DNA of 12,741 bases from Gammaproteobacteria bacterium (GCA_030043215.1 JASHYG010000219.1:1-12741), one strand, 5' to 3'. Counted from the stretch's first letter, positions 1-9,847 are shown. The notes: generated from the letters alone by a model not told the origin. Numbers and translations are program-made.

Positions 1-1098
1 CGGCTTGCACAGGAAAGAATCGCGCCGCTCGCGGCAGGCATCGATCAGTCGAACGAGTTTCCACGCTCCCTGTGGCCCCTGCTCGGAGAGCAGGGATTGC
101 TCGGCATCACGGTACCCGAGCGCTGGGGAGGCGCGGGGCTCGGCTATCTCGCACATGCGATCGCGATGGAGGAGATCTCGAGGGCATCGGGCTCCGTCGG
201 ACTCTCCTATGGCGCGCACTCGAACCTCTGCGTCAACCAGCTGCGGCTCAACGGCTCCGATGCGCAGCGCGCGCGGTACCTGCCGAAGCTCATCACCGGC
301 GAGCACGTCGGCGCGCTCGCCATGTCGGAGCCCGCCTCCGGCTCGGACGTGCTCTCGATGCAGACGCATGCGGTTCGCAAGGGCGACCGGTACGTCCTCA
401 CCGGACGCAAGATGTGGATCACGAACGGCCCGGACGCCGATGTGCTCGTCGTCTACGCCAAGACGGATCCGGCCGCAGGCTCGCGCGGGGTCACGGCGTT
501 CATCCTCGAGCGGGGATTCAAGGGCTTCTCGACGGCCCAGAAGCTCGACAAGCTCGGCATGCGTGGCTCGAGCACCTGCGAGCTCGTCCTGGAGAGCTGC
601 GAGGTGCCGGTCGAGAACGTGCTCGGCCGGGAGAATGGGGGAGCGCGCGTGCTGATGAGCGGGCTCGACTTCGAGCGTGTCGTGCTCGCCGGAGGGCCGC
701 TCGGACTCGCCGCCGCGGCACTCGATCTGGCGCTGCCTTACGCGCGCGAGCGGCGCCAGTTCGGGCAGCCGATCGGCAGCTTCCAGCTGATCCAGGCCAA
801 GCTCGCCGACTCGTACACGGCGCTCAACGCGAGCCGCGGCTACGTGTACGCCGCGGCCCGGGCGTGTGATGAGGGCCGCATCACCCGCCGGGACGCCGCA
901 GGGTGCATCCTGTTTGCCGCCGAGCACGCGACCCGCGCCGCGCTCGACGCCATCCAGATCCTCGGTGGGAACGGCTACATCAACGATTATCCGGCCGGAC
1001 GCTTGCTGCGGGATGCGAAGCTCTACGAGATCGGCGCCGGCACACAGGAGATCCGCCGAATGCTGATCGGACGGGAGCTCGTGGAGAGCGCGGCTTGA
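1..1098 (+). CDS. ivd: Isovaleryl-CoA dehydrogenase, 5'-truncated by window edge
   Basis: This FAD enzyme oxidises isovaleryl-CoA to 3-methylcrotonyl-CoA in leucine/isovalerate breakdown and passes electrons to electron-transfer flavoprotein. Frame 1 is open from the first base, so the gene begins upstream; 365 codons are visible and roughly 25 N-terminal residues are missing compared with typical bacterial members (about 390 aa). Seen in order: the N-terminal helical domain with IAPLAAGID, the IVD-typical [12 protein letters not shown], the beta-domain motif [30 protein letters not shown], and the C-terminal [13 protein letters not shown] and [20 protein letters not shown]. The active-site base of IVD lies in the LDxER(L/V)VLAGGP helix; the matching Glu is at visible residue 225 (nt 673-675), which separates IVD from acyl-CoA dehydrogenases with the base near the C-terminus. 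The stop codon overlaps the start of the GntR gene. The family call is secure; the exact acyl-CoA substrate is inferred from similarity. Confidence 0.93.
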   Translation, partial: RLAQERIAPLAAGIDQSNEFPRSLWPLLGEQGLLGITVPERWGGAGLGYLAHAIAMEEISRASGSVGLSYGAHSNLCVNQLRLNGSDAQRARYLPKLITGEHVGALAMSEPASGSDVLSMQTHAVRKGDRYVLTGRKMWITNGPDADVLVVYAKTDPAAGSRGVTAFILERGFKGFSTAQKLDKLGMRGSSTCELVLESCEVPVENVLGRENGGARVLMSGLDFERVVLAGGPLGLAAAALDLALPYARERRQFGQPIGSFQLIQAKLADSYTALNASRGYVYAAARACDEGRITRRDAAGCILFAAEHATRAALDAIQILGGNGYINDYPAGRLLRDAKLYEIGAGTQEIRRMLIGRELVESAA

Positions 1099-1916
1099 GC
1101 GTGGAGGCGCGGCTCGAGCGTCGCGACCGGAGCTCGAGCATCGAGTTCGCGCCGATACGCTCCGAGCCGGCCTACCGGCAGGTGGCCGACCAGCTTCGCG
1201 ACCGTATCCTCGATCGCACGCTGCGCGATGGCGACCGCCTCCCGCCGGAGACGGAGCTCGCGCACCAGTTCGGCGTGCACCGCTCCACCGTCCGGGAAGC
1301 GCTGCGCGAGCTGCAGTCGGGCGGACTGCTCGTGCGCCGTCCGGGCTCCAAGCGGTTTGCGGTGACGCGCCCGACGCCGAGCCTCATCGCCCAGGGCGTG
1401 AGCCGCGCCCTCGCGCTGCACGAGGTGACCTATCTCGACGTCTGGGAAGCGCTCACGATCCTCGAGCCTCCGATCGCCGAATCCGCCGCGCATCGGCGCA
1501 CACGCGCGAGCCTGGAGCGCATCGGTGCCGCGGCGCAGCGCTTTGCCGAGGATCACGCAGACACCGAGCTCGCGGCACAGCACGTGGCGGCGTTCTTCCG
1601 CGCCATCGGCGAGGCAACCCGCAACCGGGTGCTGATCCTCGCGCAGGAGCCGCTGCTGCAGCTCCTCCAACCATCGCTCCGGGCGATGATCGACCGGGTT
1701 CCCCAGGCGCGGGCGCGCATCCTCACCGCCCAGCGCCGCATTCGAGAAGCGCTCGAGCGGGGGAATGCGGATGAGGCGCGGGACTGGATGAGTCGGCACA
1801 TCCGCGATTTCCGGCGCGGCCACGAGCTCGCGGGCCTCGCCACGACGCATTGCCCGAGTCCGGCGGGAGTCGCTCCCGGGCCGCCGGAGAGCCGGACACG
1901 GATCCGGCAGCGCTAG
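1095..1916 (+). CDS. GntR-family regulator, FadR/FCD subfamily
   Basis: Predicted DNA-binding repressor or activator of 273 aa. An N-terminal winged helix-turn-helix (about residues 20-90) carries the GntR signature [20 protein letters not shown] followed by [20 protein letters not shown]. An all-helical FCD ligand domain covers about 110-235. A Pro/Arg-rich tail of about 25 residues runs to the stop. In many FCD proteins, metal-binding His residues lie in FHxAI and near H(x)xIxxAL; here these read FFRAI and AQRRIREAL, so two ligands appear lost, while the late His in MSRHI is kept. The start is ambiguous: TTG at 1095 overlaps the ivd stop (TTGA) and has GGAG at 1083-1086 with 8-nt spacing; GTG at 1101 is the alternative. 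Overlap with ivd suggests coupling and a role in controlling branched-chain acyl-CoA catabolism, which is inference. Its TAG stop overlaps the kdpE stop on the other strand. Confidence 0.88.
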   Translation: MSVEARLERRDRSSSIEFAPIRSEPAYRQVADQLRDRILDRTLRDGDRLPPETELAHQFGVHRSTVREALRELQSGGLLVRRPGSKRFAVTRPTPSLIAQGVSRALALHEVTYLDVWEALTILEPPIAESAAHRRTRASLERIGAAAQRFAEDHADTELAAQHVAAFFRAIGEATRNRVLILAQEPLLQLLQPSLRAMIDRVPQARARILTAQRRIREALERGNADEARDWMSRHIRDFRRGHELAGLATTHCPSPAGVAPGPPESRTRIRQR

Positions 1917-2605
1917 TCCGGCCGCAGCCGATATCCGAGCCCGGGCTCGGTCAACAGGTACGCAGGCCGGTGCGGATCCGGCTCGAGCTTCGCCCGCAGA
2001 TTCTTGACGCAGACCCTGAGGCTCCGCGTGTCGCCGAGATGCTCGGGGCCCCAGACCTCGCGCACGAGCTGGTTCTGCGTCACGATGAATCCGGCGTGGC
2101 GCGCGAGACACTCGAGCAGGCGATACTCGAGCGGCGTGAGACGAATCTCGGCCTCGGGCCCCTGCGCCGTGCGGCGCGCCAGATCGATGCGCGCGCCGCC
2201 GAAGGCCAGCTCCTGCGGAACCTCGGCGCTGCGGACGTTGCGCCGCAGCGCCGCCCGTACGCGCGCGAGAAGCTCCGCGGCGCTGAAGGGCTTCGTCACG
2301 TAATCGTCGGCGCCGGCATCGAAGGCTGCGATCTTCTGCTCCTCGAGGGTACGGGCGGACAGCACGATGATCGGCACGGGCGACCAGCTGCGCACCCGCC
2401 GGATCACCACGAGGCCGTCCTGGTCGGGTAGCCCCAGGTCGACCAGCAGCAGGTCGGGCTTGTGAGCGCGAGCCTCGATCTGCGCCCGTTCCGCCGTCGC
2501 AGCCTCGATGAATCGGAAGCGCTCCGATTCGAGGAGCGCCCGCAGCACACCCCGAATGGCGGGATCGTCCTCCACGACGAGAATCCGATGCATCGCCTGG
2601 GTCAT
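1913..2605 (-). CDS. kdpE: KdpE, response regulator of the Kdp potassium system
   Basis: OmpR/PhoB-family response regulator, 230 aa, the usual KdpE length. It receives phosphate from KdpD and activates kdp transcription under K+ limitation (known for the family). The receiver domain (about 6-120) shows the acidic pair in VVEDD (12-14), phosphoacceptor Asp56 in LLLVDLGLPDQDG, Ser83 and Lys105 in YVTKPF. The C-terminal winged helix (about 135-228) has RLTPLEYRLLECLARHAG and the recognition region LGDTRSLRVCVKNLRAKLEPDP. ATG at 2605 overlaps the kdpD stop (ATGA); AGGA lies 9 nt upstream inside kdpD. An internal ATG at codon 5 is possible, but the overlap favours the first. The stop abuts and overlaps the convergent GntR gene with no room for a terminator. 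Confidence 0.97.
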   Translation of the reverse strand: MTQAMHRILVVEDDPAIRGVLRALLESERFRFIEAATAERAQIEARAHKPDLLLVDLGLPDQDGLVVIRRVRSWSPVPIIVLSARTLEEQKIAAFDAGADDYVTKPFSAAELLARVRAALRRNVRSAEVPQELAFGGARIDLARRTAQGPEAEIRLTPLEYRLLECLARHAGFIVTQNQLVREVWGPEHLGDTRSLRVCVKNLRAKLEPDPHRPAYLLTEPGLGYRLRPD

Positions 2606-5307
2606 GACGGCGGATCCTGCGGCGCCGTCGCTGGAAGTGTGAGCTCGACCCGCGCGCCCCCGTCCGGCCGATTGTGCGCCTCGATCTCACCGCCGTGGGC
2701 TCGCACGATCGCCCTGCAGATCGCGAGCCCGAGGCCGACGCCGACCGCCGAGCCCTCCTCCGCGCCCCGCTGGAACTTCTCGAACAGCCGCGCTGGCTCC
2801 CCGCCGGGCAGCCCCGGCCCGGTGTCATCCACCGTGACGCGAACCAGCGGACCGTCCGCGATGGCGGAGATCGTTACCCGGGTACCGTGCGGCGTGTACT
2901 TGACGACGTTGTCGAGCAGGTTCATGAAGACTTTGACGATGAGCGCCGCATCGACGTAGATGGGAGGCAGTCCCGCGGGGAGCGAGGTGTCGATGCGGTA
3001 GGACGCGAGCCGCGGGCCGAAGCTCGCAAGCGCCGCTTGCAGCAAATCGTCGAGCATTTGCCAGTCGAGCCGCAGCCCGATCCGTCCGGACTCGAGGCGC
3101 ATCAGATCGAGGACGTTCGCGATGAGCTCGGACATCTCGCGCGCCCGGGTCTCGATCGAGCGCGCGAGCGCGAGGCGGGTTGCCTCATCGAGCGATGCGC
3201 CCCGCTCCGCGAGCGTGCTGCCGGCTCCGGCCATGGCGGCGAGGGGCGTACGCAGATCGTGCGAGATGGAAGCGAGCAGCGTGTTCCGCAGGGTCTCCCG
3301 TTCGGCGGAGACCCGGACCGACTCGGCCTCCTCGGCCAGCTGCGCGCGCTCGAGCGCGATACCGATCTGGCCGGCAAAGGTCTCGAGCAGATGCCGCTGC
3401 TCCGGGAGCAGGACGCGACGCGCATTGCTCGGCAGCACGGCCATGACGCCGAGGCGGCGCTCCGCATCTCCGAGCGGCACATAGAGTGCCGGTGCGGCCG
3501 CCAGGGTGTCCGTGCCGAGCCCGGCCTGCCGGCCGTGATCGGCTACCCACTGCGCCACGGCGAGATCGGCGCCTCGCAGCGACTGCTCGAGGGCAGGCTC
3601 CTGCGGGTAGCGCACCTTGCCCGCGGCATCCGGGAGGAGCACCACGGCGCGGCACTGGAAGACCTCGGCGACGTGGCGCACCGCCACTCGAGCGATGTGC
3701 TCCATGCCCCTCGTGGCCGCGAGCTCGCGGCTCATCGCGTAGAGCAGCGCCGTGCGCCGCTCGCGCGCGCCCGAGACGCGCGTTTGCTGCCGCACGCTCG
3801 CCATCAGATTGGCGATCACGAGGCCGACGATCAGCATCACGGCGAACGTCAGAAGGTACTGGGCGTCGGAGACCGCGAAGTCGAACCGCGGCGGGACGAA
3901 GCAGAAGTCGAACGCGGCGACGTTGAGCACGGTGGTGAGCACGGCGGGGCCCCGGCCGAGCCTCAAGCCGGCGACGGTCACGCCGAGCAGGTAGACCATC
4001 ACGAGATTGACCAGCTCGAAGTGCGGGAACATCGCGAAGGCCATCGCGGTGCAAGCGCCGCTCACCGCGACGGCCCACGCGTAGCGGCCCCAGCGAATCT
4101 GGCGCGGGATCCCTGCAAGCGCCGCTCCACGCGGCTCGCTCTGCGCTGCGCGGTCGGAGGGCGCAACGATGATCACGTCGAACCCGGGCGCACGCCGCGC
4201 AAGCTCCGTCGCCGTGGACGGCCGCAGCAAGGCCTTCAAGCCGGAGCGCTTCGGACTGCCGACGAGGATGCGCGTCGCATTGCGCGTCGCGGCGTACTCG
4301 AGCAGTGCCTCCGTCGCCGTCGGCCCATCGAGTGTGACGGTCTCCGCGCCCAGCGATTCTCCGAGGCGGAGCAGCTCGATGCGGCGGTTGCGCTGCGTCT
4401 CGGAGAGCTTGAGCAGCGCCGGGGTCTCCACGTATACCACCGTCCAGTCCGCGTCGAGCGCATCGGCGAGCCGCTTGCCCGCGCGCACCAGCTGCTCAGA
4501 CTGCGCATCGGGGCCGGTGGCGACGAGAATGCGCTCGCCCGCGAGGCGCGGCCGGGACTGCTCGCCCGCGGGCGCGGAGGCGCGGGCCGCCGCCTCGACG
4601 CGATCGGCGACGCGGCGCAACGAGATCTCGCGCAGCGCCATGAGGTTCGGCCTGCGAAAGAACCGCTCCACGGCATTCGCGGCCTCGTCCGCGATGTACA
4701 CCTTGCCGGCCCGCAGGCGCGCGAGCAGATCGTCGGGAGGCAGATCGATGAGCTCGACCTCGTCCGCCTCGTCGAACACGTGGTCCGGCAGCGTCTCGCG
4801 CTGGCGTACGCCGGTGATCTGCGCGATGAGATCGTTCAGGCTCTCGAGGTGCTGGACATTGACGGTCGTCCAGACGTTGATGCCGGCGTCGAGCAGCTCC
4901 TCGACGTCCTGCCAGCGCTTCGGGTGCCGCGGCGGCGGCTCGCCCCCGGTGAGATTGGAATGCGCGAGCTCATCGACGAGGAGGATCGCCGGCCGGCGCT
5001 CGAGCGCGGCGTCGAGATCGAATTCGTTGCGCCGGATGCCCCGGTAGAGAACGGCGACCGTGGGCAGCCGCTCGAGCCCCTCGAGCAGACGCTCCGTCTC
5101 CACGCGGCGGTGCGGCTCGACGTAGCCGACCACCACATCGGTGCCCGCCGAGCGGGCTCCGCGGGCCGCCTCCAGCATCGAGTAGGTCTTGCCGACGCCG
5201 GCCGAGGCGCCAAAGAAAATGCGCAGCCGCCCGCGCTTGGCCCGGGCTTCCTCCGCCTGGACTTGCGCGAGCAGCTTGTCCGGGTCCGGCCGCGCTTCGC
5301 CCATCAT
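2602..5307 (-). CDS. kdpD: KdpD, sensor histidine kinase for K+ limitation
   Basis: Inner-membrane sensor kinase, 901 aa (E. coli about 894), apparently complete. N-terminal KdpD domain (about 25-235) has Walker A GASAGVGKT (33-41) and Walker B ILLVDE (108-113). A universal-stress-protein-like domain follows (about 258-385). Four membrane spans lie within about 408-505, then the Arg-rich segment RQQTRVSGARERR (506-518) matching the cluster after TM4 that matters in E. coli KdpD. A GAF-like domain covers about 535-655. The kinase core has the H-box ISHDLRTPLA with His683, N-box LLDNVVKYT (Asn800), G1 DTGPGLP (828-834) and G2 GVGLGLA. It lies 12 nt after kdpC, overlaps kdpE by 4 nt, and phosphorylates KdpE. 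Two consecutive ATGs form the start. No Shine-Dalgarno sequence is visible before them, so coupling to kdpC translation is likely (inference). Confidence 0.97.
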   Translation of the reverse strand: MMGEARPDPDKLLAQVQAEEARAKRGRLRIFFGASAGVGKTYSMLEAARGARSAGTDVVVGYVEPHRRVETERLLEGLERLPTVAVLYRGIRRNEFDLDAALERRPAILLVDELAHSNLTGGEPPPRHPKRWQDVEELLDAGINVWTTVNVQHLESLNDLIAQITGVRQRETLPDHVFDEADEVELIDLPPDDLLARLRAGKVYIADEAANAVERFFRRPNLMALREISLRRVADRVEAAARASAPAGEQSRPRLAGERILVATGPDAQSEQLVRAGKRLADALDADWTVVYVETPALLKLSETQRNRRIELLRLGESLGAETVTLDGPTATEALLEYAATRNATRILVGSPKRSGLKALLRPSTATELARRAPGFDVIIVAPSDRAAQSEPRGAALAGIPRQIRWGRYAWAVAVSGACTAMAFAMFPHFELVNLVMVYLLGVTVAGLRLGRGPAVLTTVLNVAAFDFCFVPPRFDFAVSDAQYLLTFAVMLIVGLVIANLMASVRQQTRVSGARERRTALLYAMSRELAATRGMEHIARVAVRHVAEVFQCRAVVLLPDAAGKVRYPQEPALEQSLRGADLAVAQWVADHGRQAGLGTDTLAAAPALYVPLGDAERRLGVMAVLPSNARRVLLPEQRHLLETFAGQIGIALERAQLAEEAESVRVSAERETLRNTLLASISHDLRTPLAAMAGAGSTLAERGASLDEATRLALARSIETRAREMSELIANVLDLMRLESGRIGLRLDWQMLDDLLQAALASFGPRLASYRIDTSLPAGLPPIYVDAALIVKVFMNLLDNVVKYTPHGTRVTISAIADGPLVRVTVDDTGPGLPGGEPARLFEKFQRGAEEGSAVGVGLGLAICRAIVRAHGGEIEAHNRPDGGARVELTLPATAPQDPPS

Positions 5308-5319
5308 CGGGCTATCGTG

Positions 5320-5892
5320 TCACTTGAGCGCATCGAGCGCCAGATTGAGCTCGAGCACATTGACGCGCGGCTCCCCGAGGAAGCCGAGCCATCTCCCTTC
5401 GGCATGGGTGTCGATGAGCGCCCGCACCGCTGCGAGATCGAGCCCCCGCACCCGTGCGATGCGGGGCGCCTGGTAGTCGGCCGCCGCGAGGCTGATATCC
5501 GGATCGAGGCCACTTGCGGACGCCGTCACCAGATCGACCGGAATGGGCGCGCGGTTGCCCGGGTCGGCCGCGTGCAGCGCATCGATTCTCGCCTTGACGG
5601 CATCCGTCAAAGCCGGGTTGAGGGGCCCCAGATTCGAGCCCGTCGAGCCGAGTCCGTTGTACGGCTGCGGGGCCGTCGCCGACGGGCGGCTCCAGAAGTA
5701 TCTCGGATCGCTGAAAGCCTGTCCGATCAATCGCGAGCCGATGGGGCGGCCGTCCTTGACGATGACGCTACCCGCCGCTTGCTCCGGGAAGATCCAGTGC
5801 GCCAATCCGCTGAGCACCAGCGGATAGGCGATGCCCGTGATCAGCGTCATGATGACGAGAAGCACGAGCGCCGGCCGAATCAGCGTGTTCAT
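5320..5892 (-). CDS. kdpC: KdpC, K+-transporting ATPase subunit C
   Basis: Accessory subunit of KdpFABC, 190 aa, the same length as E. coli KdpC. One N-terminal membrane span (about residues 7-30, within [20 protein letters not shown]) is followed by an extracytoplasmic domain. Family motifs seen include [21 protein letters not shown] (about 52-72), the [16 protein letters not shown] stretch, [17 protein letters not shown] and the C-terminal [13 protein letters not shown]. KdpC is thought to stabilise the complex and raise its K+ affinity; its exact role is debated. It lies between kdpB and kdpD with 12-nt gaps on each side and has the clearest ribosome-binding site in the operon. Confidence 0.96.
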   Translation of the reverse strand: MNTLIRPALVLLVIMTLITGIAYPLVLSGLAHWIFPEQAAGSVIVKDGRPIGSRLIGQAFSDPRYFWSRPSATAPQPYNGLGSTGSNLGPLNPALTDAVKARIDALHAADPGNRAPIPVDLVTASASGLDPDISLAAADYQAPRIARVRGLDLAAVRALIDTHAEGRWLGFLGEPRVNVLELNLALDALK

Positions 5893-5897
5893 GCGAT

Positions 5898-5904
5898 CCT
5901 TCCT
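5898..5904 (-). promoter_or_regulatory. Ribosome-binding site of kdpC
   Basis: On the minus strand AGGAAGG lies 5 nt before the kdpC ATG, inside the 12-nt gap after the kdpB stop. It is the only near-canonical Shine-Dalgarno sequence at an internal kdp junction; kdpB and kdpD have weak or no match. This suggests kdpC is initiated independently rather than by coupling alone (inference). Confidence 0.7.
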
Positions 5905-8040
5905 TCACGTGAGGTGCACGAGCGCAAGCCCCATGTCGATGAGCTTGATCCCCGCGAAGGGAGCGGCGATCCCGCCGAGTCCATAGACAAGCAAGTTGCG
6001 CCGGAGCAGCACCGCGGCGCCGAGCGCCCGGTACCGCACGCCCTTCAGTGCGAGCGGAATCAGCGCGACGATGATGAGCGCATTGAAGATGACGGCCGCG
6101 AGGATCGCCGAGAAGGGGCTCGCGAGCCGCATGACGTTGAGCGCATCGAGCTGGGGATAGGTGGTCGCGAACGCCGCCGGGATGATCGCGAAATACTTGG
6201 CCACGTCGTTGGCGATGCTGAACGTCGTGAGCGCCCCGCGGGTCATCAGCATCTGCTTGCCGGTCTCGACCACCTCGATGAGCTTGGTCGGGTTCGAGTC
6301 GAGGTCGACCATGTTGCCGGCCTCTTTCGCGGCCTGCGTCCCGGTGTTCATGGCGACGGCCACGTCGGCTTGCGCGAGCGCGGGGGCGTCATTCGTACCA
6401 TCGCCGGTCATGGCGACGAGCCTGCCCTGCGCCTGATGATCGCGAATGAGATGCAGTTTCGCCTCGGGGGTGGCCTCGGCGAGGAAGTCATCGACCCCCG
6501 CCTCGGCGGCGATGGCCGCAGCCGTCAGCTTGTTGTCGCCCGTGATCATGATGGTCTTGATGCCCATGCGGCGCAGCTCGACGAAACGCTCCTTGATGCC
6601 GCCCTTGACGATGTCTTTGAGCTCGATGATCCCGAGCACCCTCGCGCCGTCGCTGACCAGAAGCGGAGTGCTTCCGCGGCGGGCGATGCTCTCCACCGTG
6701 GCGAGAATGCCTTTCGGGAACGCCTGGCCGAGGCTCTCCACGTGCTTGCGGATGGCATCCGGCGCCCCTTTGCGAATCTGTCGCTCCCCGATATCGACGC
6801 CACTCATGCGCGTGTGCGCCGAGAAGGGGACGAACACGGCGGACAGCGCGCGCAAATCGCGCTCGCGCAGATTGAAGCGCTGCTTCGCGAGCACCACGAT
6901 GCTGCGGCCTTCGGGGGTCTCATCGGCGAGCGAGGCGAGCTGCGCCACGCCGGCGAGCTCCTCCTCCGAGACGCCCTGAGCCGGGACGAACGCCGCCGCT
7001 TGACGGTTGCCGAGCGTGATCGTGCCGGTCTTGTCGAGCAGCAGCACGTCCACGTCCCCCGCGGCCTCCACGGCCCTCCCGGAGGTGGCGATGACGTTTG
7101 CCTGCAGCATGCGGCTCATGCCCGCGACACCGATCGCCGACAGCAGACCGCCGATCGTCGTCGGGATGAGGCAGACCAGCAGCGCGATCAAGGCCGTGAT
7201 CGTCACCGGTATGCCGAGCTTGGCGACCGCCACGCTGTACAGCGAGTACGGCAGCAACGTCGCCGTGGCGAACAGGAACACCAGCGTCAGCGCGACGAGC
7301 AGGATGGTGAGCGCGATCTCGTTCGGCGTTTTCTGGCGCTTCGCGCTCTCGACCATCGCGACCATCCGGTCGATGAAAGTCTCCCCGGGATTGGCGGTGA
7401 CCGTCACGATGATCCAGTCCGACAGCACGCGCGTGCCGCCGGTGACGGCGGAGAAATCGCCTCCGGATTCGCGGACGACGGGCGCGGACTCGCCGGTGAT
7501 CGCGCTTTCGTCGACCGACGCCGCGCCCTCGACCACCTCTCCGTCCGCGGGGATGTAGTCACCGGTCTCGACGAGGATCATGTCGCCCCGGCGCAGCTCG
7601 TCCGCCCGTACGCTCGAATGCCGCGTACGGTCCCGCGGGTCGGCAAGCTTCTTCGCCGAGACGGTCTGCTTGAGACCGCGAAGCGAGGCCGCCTGTGCCT
7701 TGCTGCGCCCTTCGGCGAGCGCTTCCGCGAAATTGGCGAACAGCACCGTGAACCACAGCCAGATGGCCACGGTCAAGATGAACCAGGCGGGTGCCTCGCC
7801 CCGCCCGGCGAGCGCCTGGAGCCAAAGCGCCGTCGTCACCACGCTCCCGACGAAGACGACGAACATCACCGGATTGCGCCACTGGATGCGGGGATCGAGC
7901 TTGCCGAAGGCGTCGAGGACCGCAGGCCACATCAGCGTCCGATCGAACATCGAGAGCCGGCGCCGTCCAGCCGCCGGTGCACGCTGGACGGGCGGTGAGG
8001 GTCGACCCGGCATCCCGGATTGCAGGATCTTTCGAGCCAT
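5905..8040 (-). CDS. kdpB: KdpB, P-type ATPase catalytic subunit
   Basis: ATP-hydrolysing subunit of KdpFABC, 711 aa (E. coli 682). The actuator domain has the TGES motif (182-185); the equivalent Ser in E. coli is the inhibitory phosphorylation site (here Ser185). The phosphorylation site is DKTGTIT with Asp336. The nucleotide-binding domain follows (MITGDN 498-503), with the hinge motif [11 protein letters not shown] (545-555). The membrane dipole pair is Asp612/Lys615 in ANDVAKYF, matching E. coli D583/K586. Membrane helices lie near 58-80, 85-105, 243-265, 278-305 and in the C-terminal 100 residues. The first 30 residues form an Arg/Pro-rich stretch, about 23 longer than in E. coli; an alternative ATG at codon 31 (nt 7950) would remove it. 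The start used lies 1 nt after the kdpA stop (TGAcATG), which favours it. Confidence 0.97.
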   Translation of the reverse strand: MARKILQSGMPGRPSPPVQRAPAAGRRRLSMFDRTLMWPAVLDAFGKLDPRIQWRNPVMFVVFVGSVVTTALWLQALAGRGEAPAWFILTVAIWLWFTVLFANFAEALAEGRSKAQAASLRGLKQTVSAKKLADPRDRTRHSSVRADELRRGDMILVETGDYIPADGEVVEGAASVDESAITGESAPVVRESGGDFSAVTGGTRVLSDWIIVTVTANPGETFIDRMVAMVESAKRQKTPNEIALTILLVALTLVFLFATATLLPYSLYSVAVAKLGIPVTITALIALLVCLIPTTIGGLLSAIGVAGMSRMLQANVIATSGRAVEAAGDVDVLLLDKTGTITLGNRQAAAFVPAQGVSEEELAGVAQLASLADETPEGRSIVVLAKQRFNLRERDLRALSAVFVPFSAHTRMSGVDIGERQIRKGAPDAIRKHVESLGQAFPKGILATVESIARRGSTPLLVSDGARVLGIIELKDIVKGGIKERFVELRRMGIKTIMITGDNKLTAAAIAAEAGVDDFLAEATPEAKLHLIRDHQAQGRLVAMTGDGTNDAPALAQADVAVAMNTGTQAAKEAGNMVDLDSNPTKLIEVVETGKQMLMTRGALTTFSIANDVAKYFAIIPAAFATTYPQLDALNVMRLASPFSAILAAVIFNALIIVALIPLALKGVRYRALGAAVLLRRNLLVYGLGGIAAPFAGIKLIDMGLALVHLT

Positions 8041-8041
8041 G

Positions 8042-9847
8042 TCAGGCGCCCCAGAGCATCAGATGCTCGATCACCGGACCGAGCGCGAGCGCCGGCACGA
8101 ACGTGAGGGCGCCGACCAGCAGCACCGTGCCGATCAGCAGCACGACGAAGGTCGGTCCGTGAGTGGGCATGGTGCCTGCCGTCACCGGCACCCGCTTCTT
8201 GGCTGCAAACGAGCCGGCGATCGCGAGCACCGCGACGATCGGCCAGTAGCGGCCGAGCCACATCACGAGCCCGAGCGCCGTATTGTAGAAAGGCGTGTCC
8301 GCCGAGATGCCAGCGAAGGCGCTGCCGTTGTTGTTGCTCGCCGAGGTGAACGCATAGAGGATCTCCGAGAACCCATGCGCCTCGGGATTCGCAACGCCTG
8401 CCTTGCCCGGCGCAATGCTCACCGCCACCGCCGTACCGAGCAGCACGATGAAGGGCATGACGAGGATCGCGATCGAGCTCATCTTCATCTCGAACGCCTC
8501 GATCTTCTTGCCGAGATACTCGGGCGTCCGCCCGATCATCAGGCCTGCGATGAACACGCCGATGACGGCGAAGATCAACATGGAGTAGAGTCCCGTGCCG
8601 ACGCCGCCGAACACGACCTCACCGAGCATCATGTTGAAGAGGGTCACGAAGCCCCCGAGCGGCGTGAACGAATCGTGCATGGCGTTCACCGCACCGCACG
8701 ACGTGCTGGTCGTCGTCGTGGCGAAGAGCGCGGACGCGCCGATGCCGAAGCGCGCCTCCTTCCCCTCCATGTTACCGCCGGGCTGCAGGGCACTCGCCGC
8801 CTGATCGACGCCGAGCCGCGCGATCCGCGGGTTGCCGAGCTGCTCGCTGTGCACGATGATGCAGGCGAGCGACACGAACAGAACGATCATCGCCGCGAGC
8901 AGTGCCCAGCCCTGGCGGGTATCACCGACCATGTGCCCAAAGGAGTACGTGAGCGCCGCCGGAATGAGAATCTCGGCCAGGATCTGCAGGAAGTCGGTGA
9001 GCGGTGTCGGGTTCTCGAACGGATGGGCCGAGTTGGCATTGAAGAAGCCGCCGCCGTTGGTGCCGAGCTGCTTGATGGCCTCCTGCGAGGCAACCGGGCC
9101 CATCGGCAGGGTCTGGGTATGCGTTGCCATGCTCTGCATGACCGGATTGCCCGCCTTGTCGCTGATCGGATTGCCGGCCGCATCCACTTTCGGTTGCGTG
9201 TAATGCAGCAGCTCGAGGGTCGTCACGTCCTTGTCCGCGCTGAGGCTCTGCACGACGCCCTGGGAGACGAAGATCAGAGCGAGCACGAACGCGAGGGGCA
9301 GCAGGATATAGAGCGTCGCGCGCGTCACGTCGACCCAGAAGTTTCCGATTGCCTTAGCTTCGCGCAACACGAACCCGCGAACGAGAGCGATGGCGACGAC
9401 GATCCCGGTCGCCGCGGAGAGAAAGTTCTGCACGGCGAGCCCCGCCATCTGCGTGAGATCGCTCATCGCGGACTCGCCGGAGTATCCCTGCCAGTTGGTG
9501 TTGGTGGCGAAGCTCACCGCGGTGTTGAACGAGGAGTCGGCGGAGACATTCGCGAAATGCTGCGGATTGAGCGGCAGCCACAGCTGCAGGCGCTGCAAGG
9601 CGTACACCGCGAGCGCCCCGAGGGCGTTGAACACGATGAGCGCCGTCGCGTACGCCTTCCACCCCATCGGCGTGCCCGGATCGATGCCGCACAGGCGATA
9701 GAGGCGGCCCTCGAGCGGCGCACCCACGCGCACCGGCCAGATCGGACGACCCTCCATGACGTGAGCGATGTAGAGCCCGAGCGGCTTCACGCTCGCGAGA
9801 GCCGCCGCGAGCAGCGCGGCGATCAGCGCGACCGAGGCCGGCGTCAT
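8042..9847 (-). CDS. kdpA: KdpA, K+-binding channel-like subunit
   Basis: K+-translocating subunit of KdpFABC, 601 aa against 557 in E. coli, related to the Trk/Ktr/HKT transporters with four pore loops. The selectivity-filter segments are visible in order: NTNWQGY (116-122, Gln120 matching E. coli Q116), [20 protein letters not shown] (261-280), [17 protein letters not shown] (377-393) and [12 protein letters not shown] (502-513). Ten or so hydrophobic helices are spread through the protein. The extra length is partly an insert at about 217-245 before pore loop 2, which carries a duplicated unit (see repeat). The ATG overlaps the kdpF stop by 1 nt (TGATG), with GGAG 8 nt upstream inside kdpF. 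Confidence 0.97.
   Translation of the reverse strand: MTPASVALIAALLAAALASVKPLGLYIAHVMEGRPIWPVRVGAPLEGRLYRLCGIDPGTPMGWKAYATALIVFNALGALAVYALQRLQLWLPLNPQHFANVSADSSFNTAVSFATNTNWQGYSGESAMSDLTQMAGLAVQNFLSAATGIVVAIALVRGFVLREAKAIGNFWVDVTRATLYILLPLAFVLALIFVSQGVVQSLSADKDVTTLELLHYTQPKVDAAGNPISDKAGNPVMQSMATHTQTLPMGPVASQEAIKQLGTNGGGFFNANSAHPFENPTPLTDFLQILAEILIPAALTYSFGHMVGDTRQGWALLAAMIVLFVSLACIIVHSEQLGNPRIARLGVDQAASALQPGGNMEGKEARFGIGASALFATTTTSTSCGAVNAMHDSFTPLGGFVTLFNMMLGEVVFGGVGTGLYSMLIFAVIGVFIAGLMIGRTPEYLGKKIEAFEMKMSSIAILVMPFIVLLGTAVAVSIAPGKAGVANPEAHGFSEILYAFTSASNNNGSAFAGISADTPFYNTALGLVMWLGRYWPIVAVLAIAGSFAAKKRVPVTAGTMPTHGPTFVVLLIGTVLLVGALTFVPALALGPVIEHLMLWGA
9140..9187 (-). repeat. 24-nt tandem duplication inside kdpA
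   Basis: Two adjacent 24-nt units encode VDAAGNPI (residues 221-228) and SDKAGNPV (229-236) of KdpA. Both share AGNP followed by I or V and a GGCAATCCG core. The units lie in the loop between the fourth hydrophobic segment and pore loop 2, where E. coli KdpA runs almost directly from its VTTLEG-like region to [13 protein letters not shown]. The loop is predicted to be extracytoplasmic (inference). Confidence 0.75.

Noticed and set aside
1023..2828. A 601-codon minus-strand open frame spanning ivd, the GntR gene and kdpE
   Set aside because: It is out of frame with KdpE, Arg/Gly/Ala-rich, and antisense to a clear GntR regulator.
2674..7998. A 1774-codon open frame on the plus strand, antisense to kdpD, kdpC and most of kdpB
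   Set aside because: The product is a His/Arg/Asp/Glu-rich shadow with no domains. The opposite strand encodes three highly conserved Kdp proteins, and high GC with biased third positions keeps antisense frames open.
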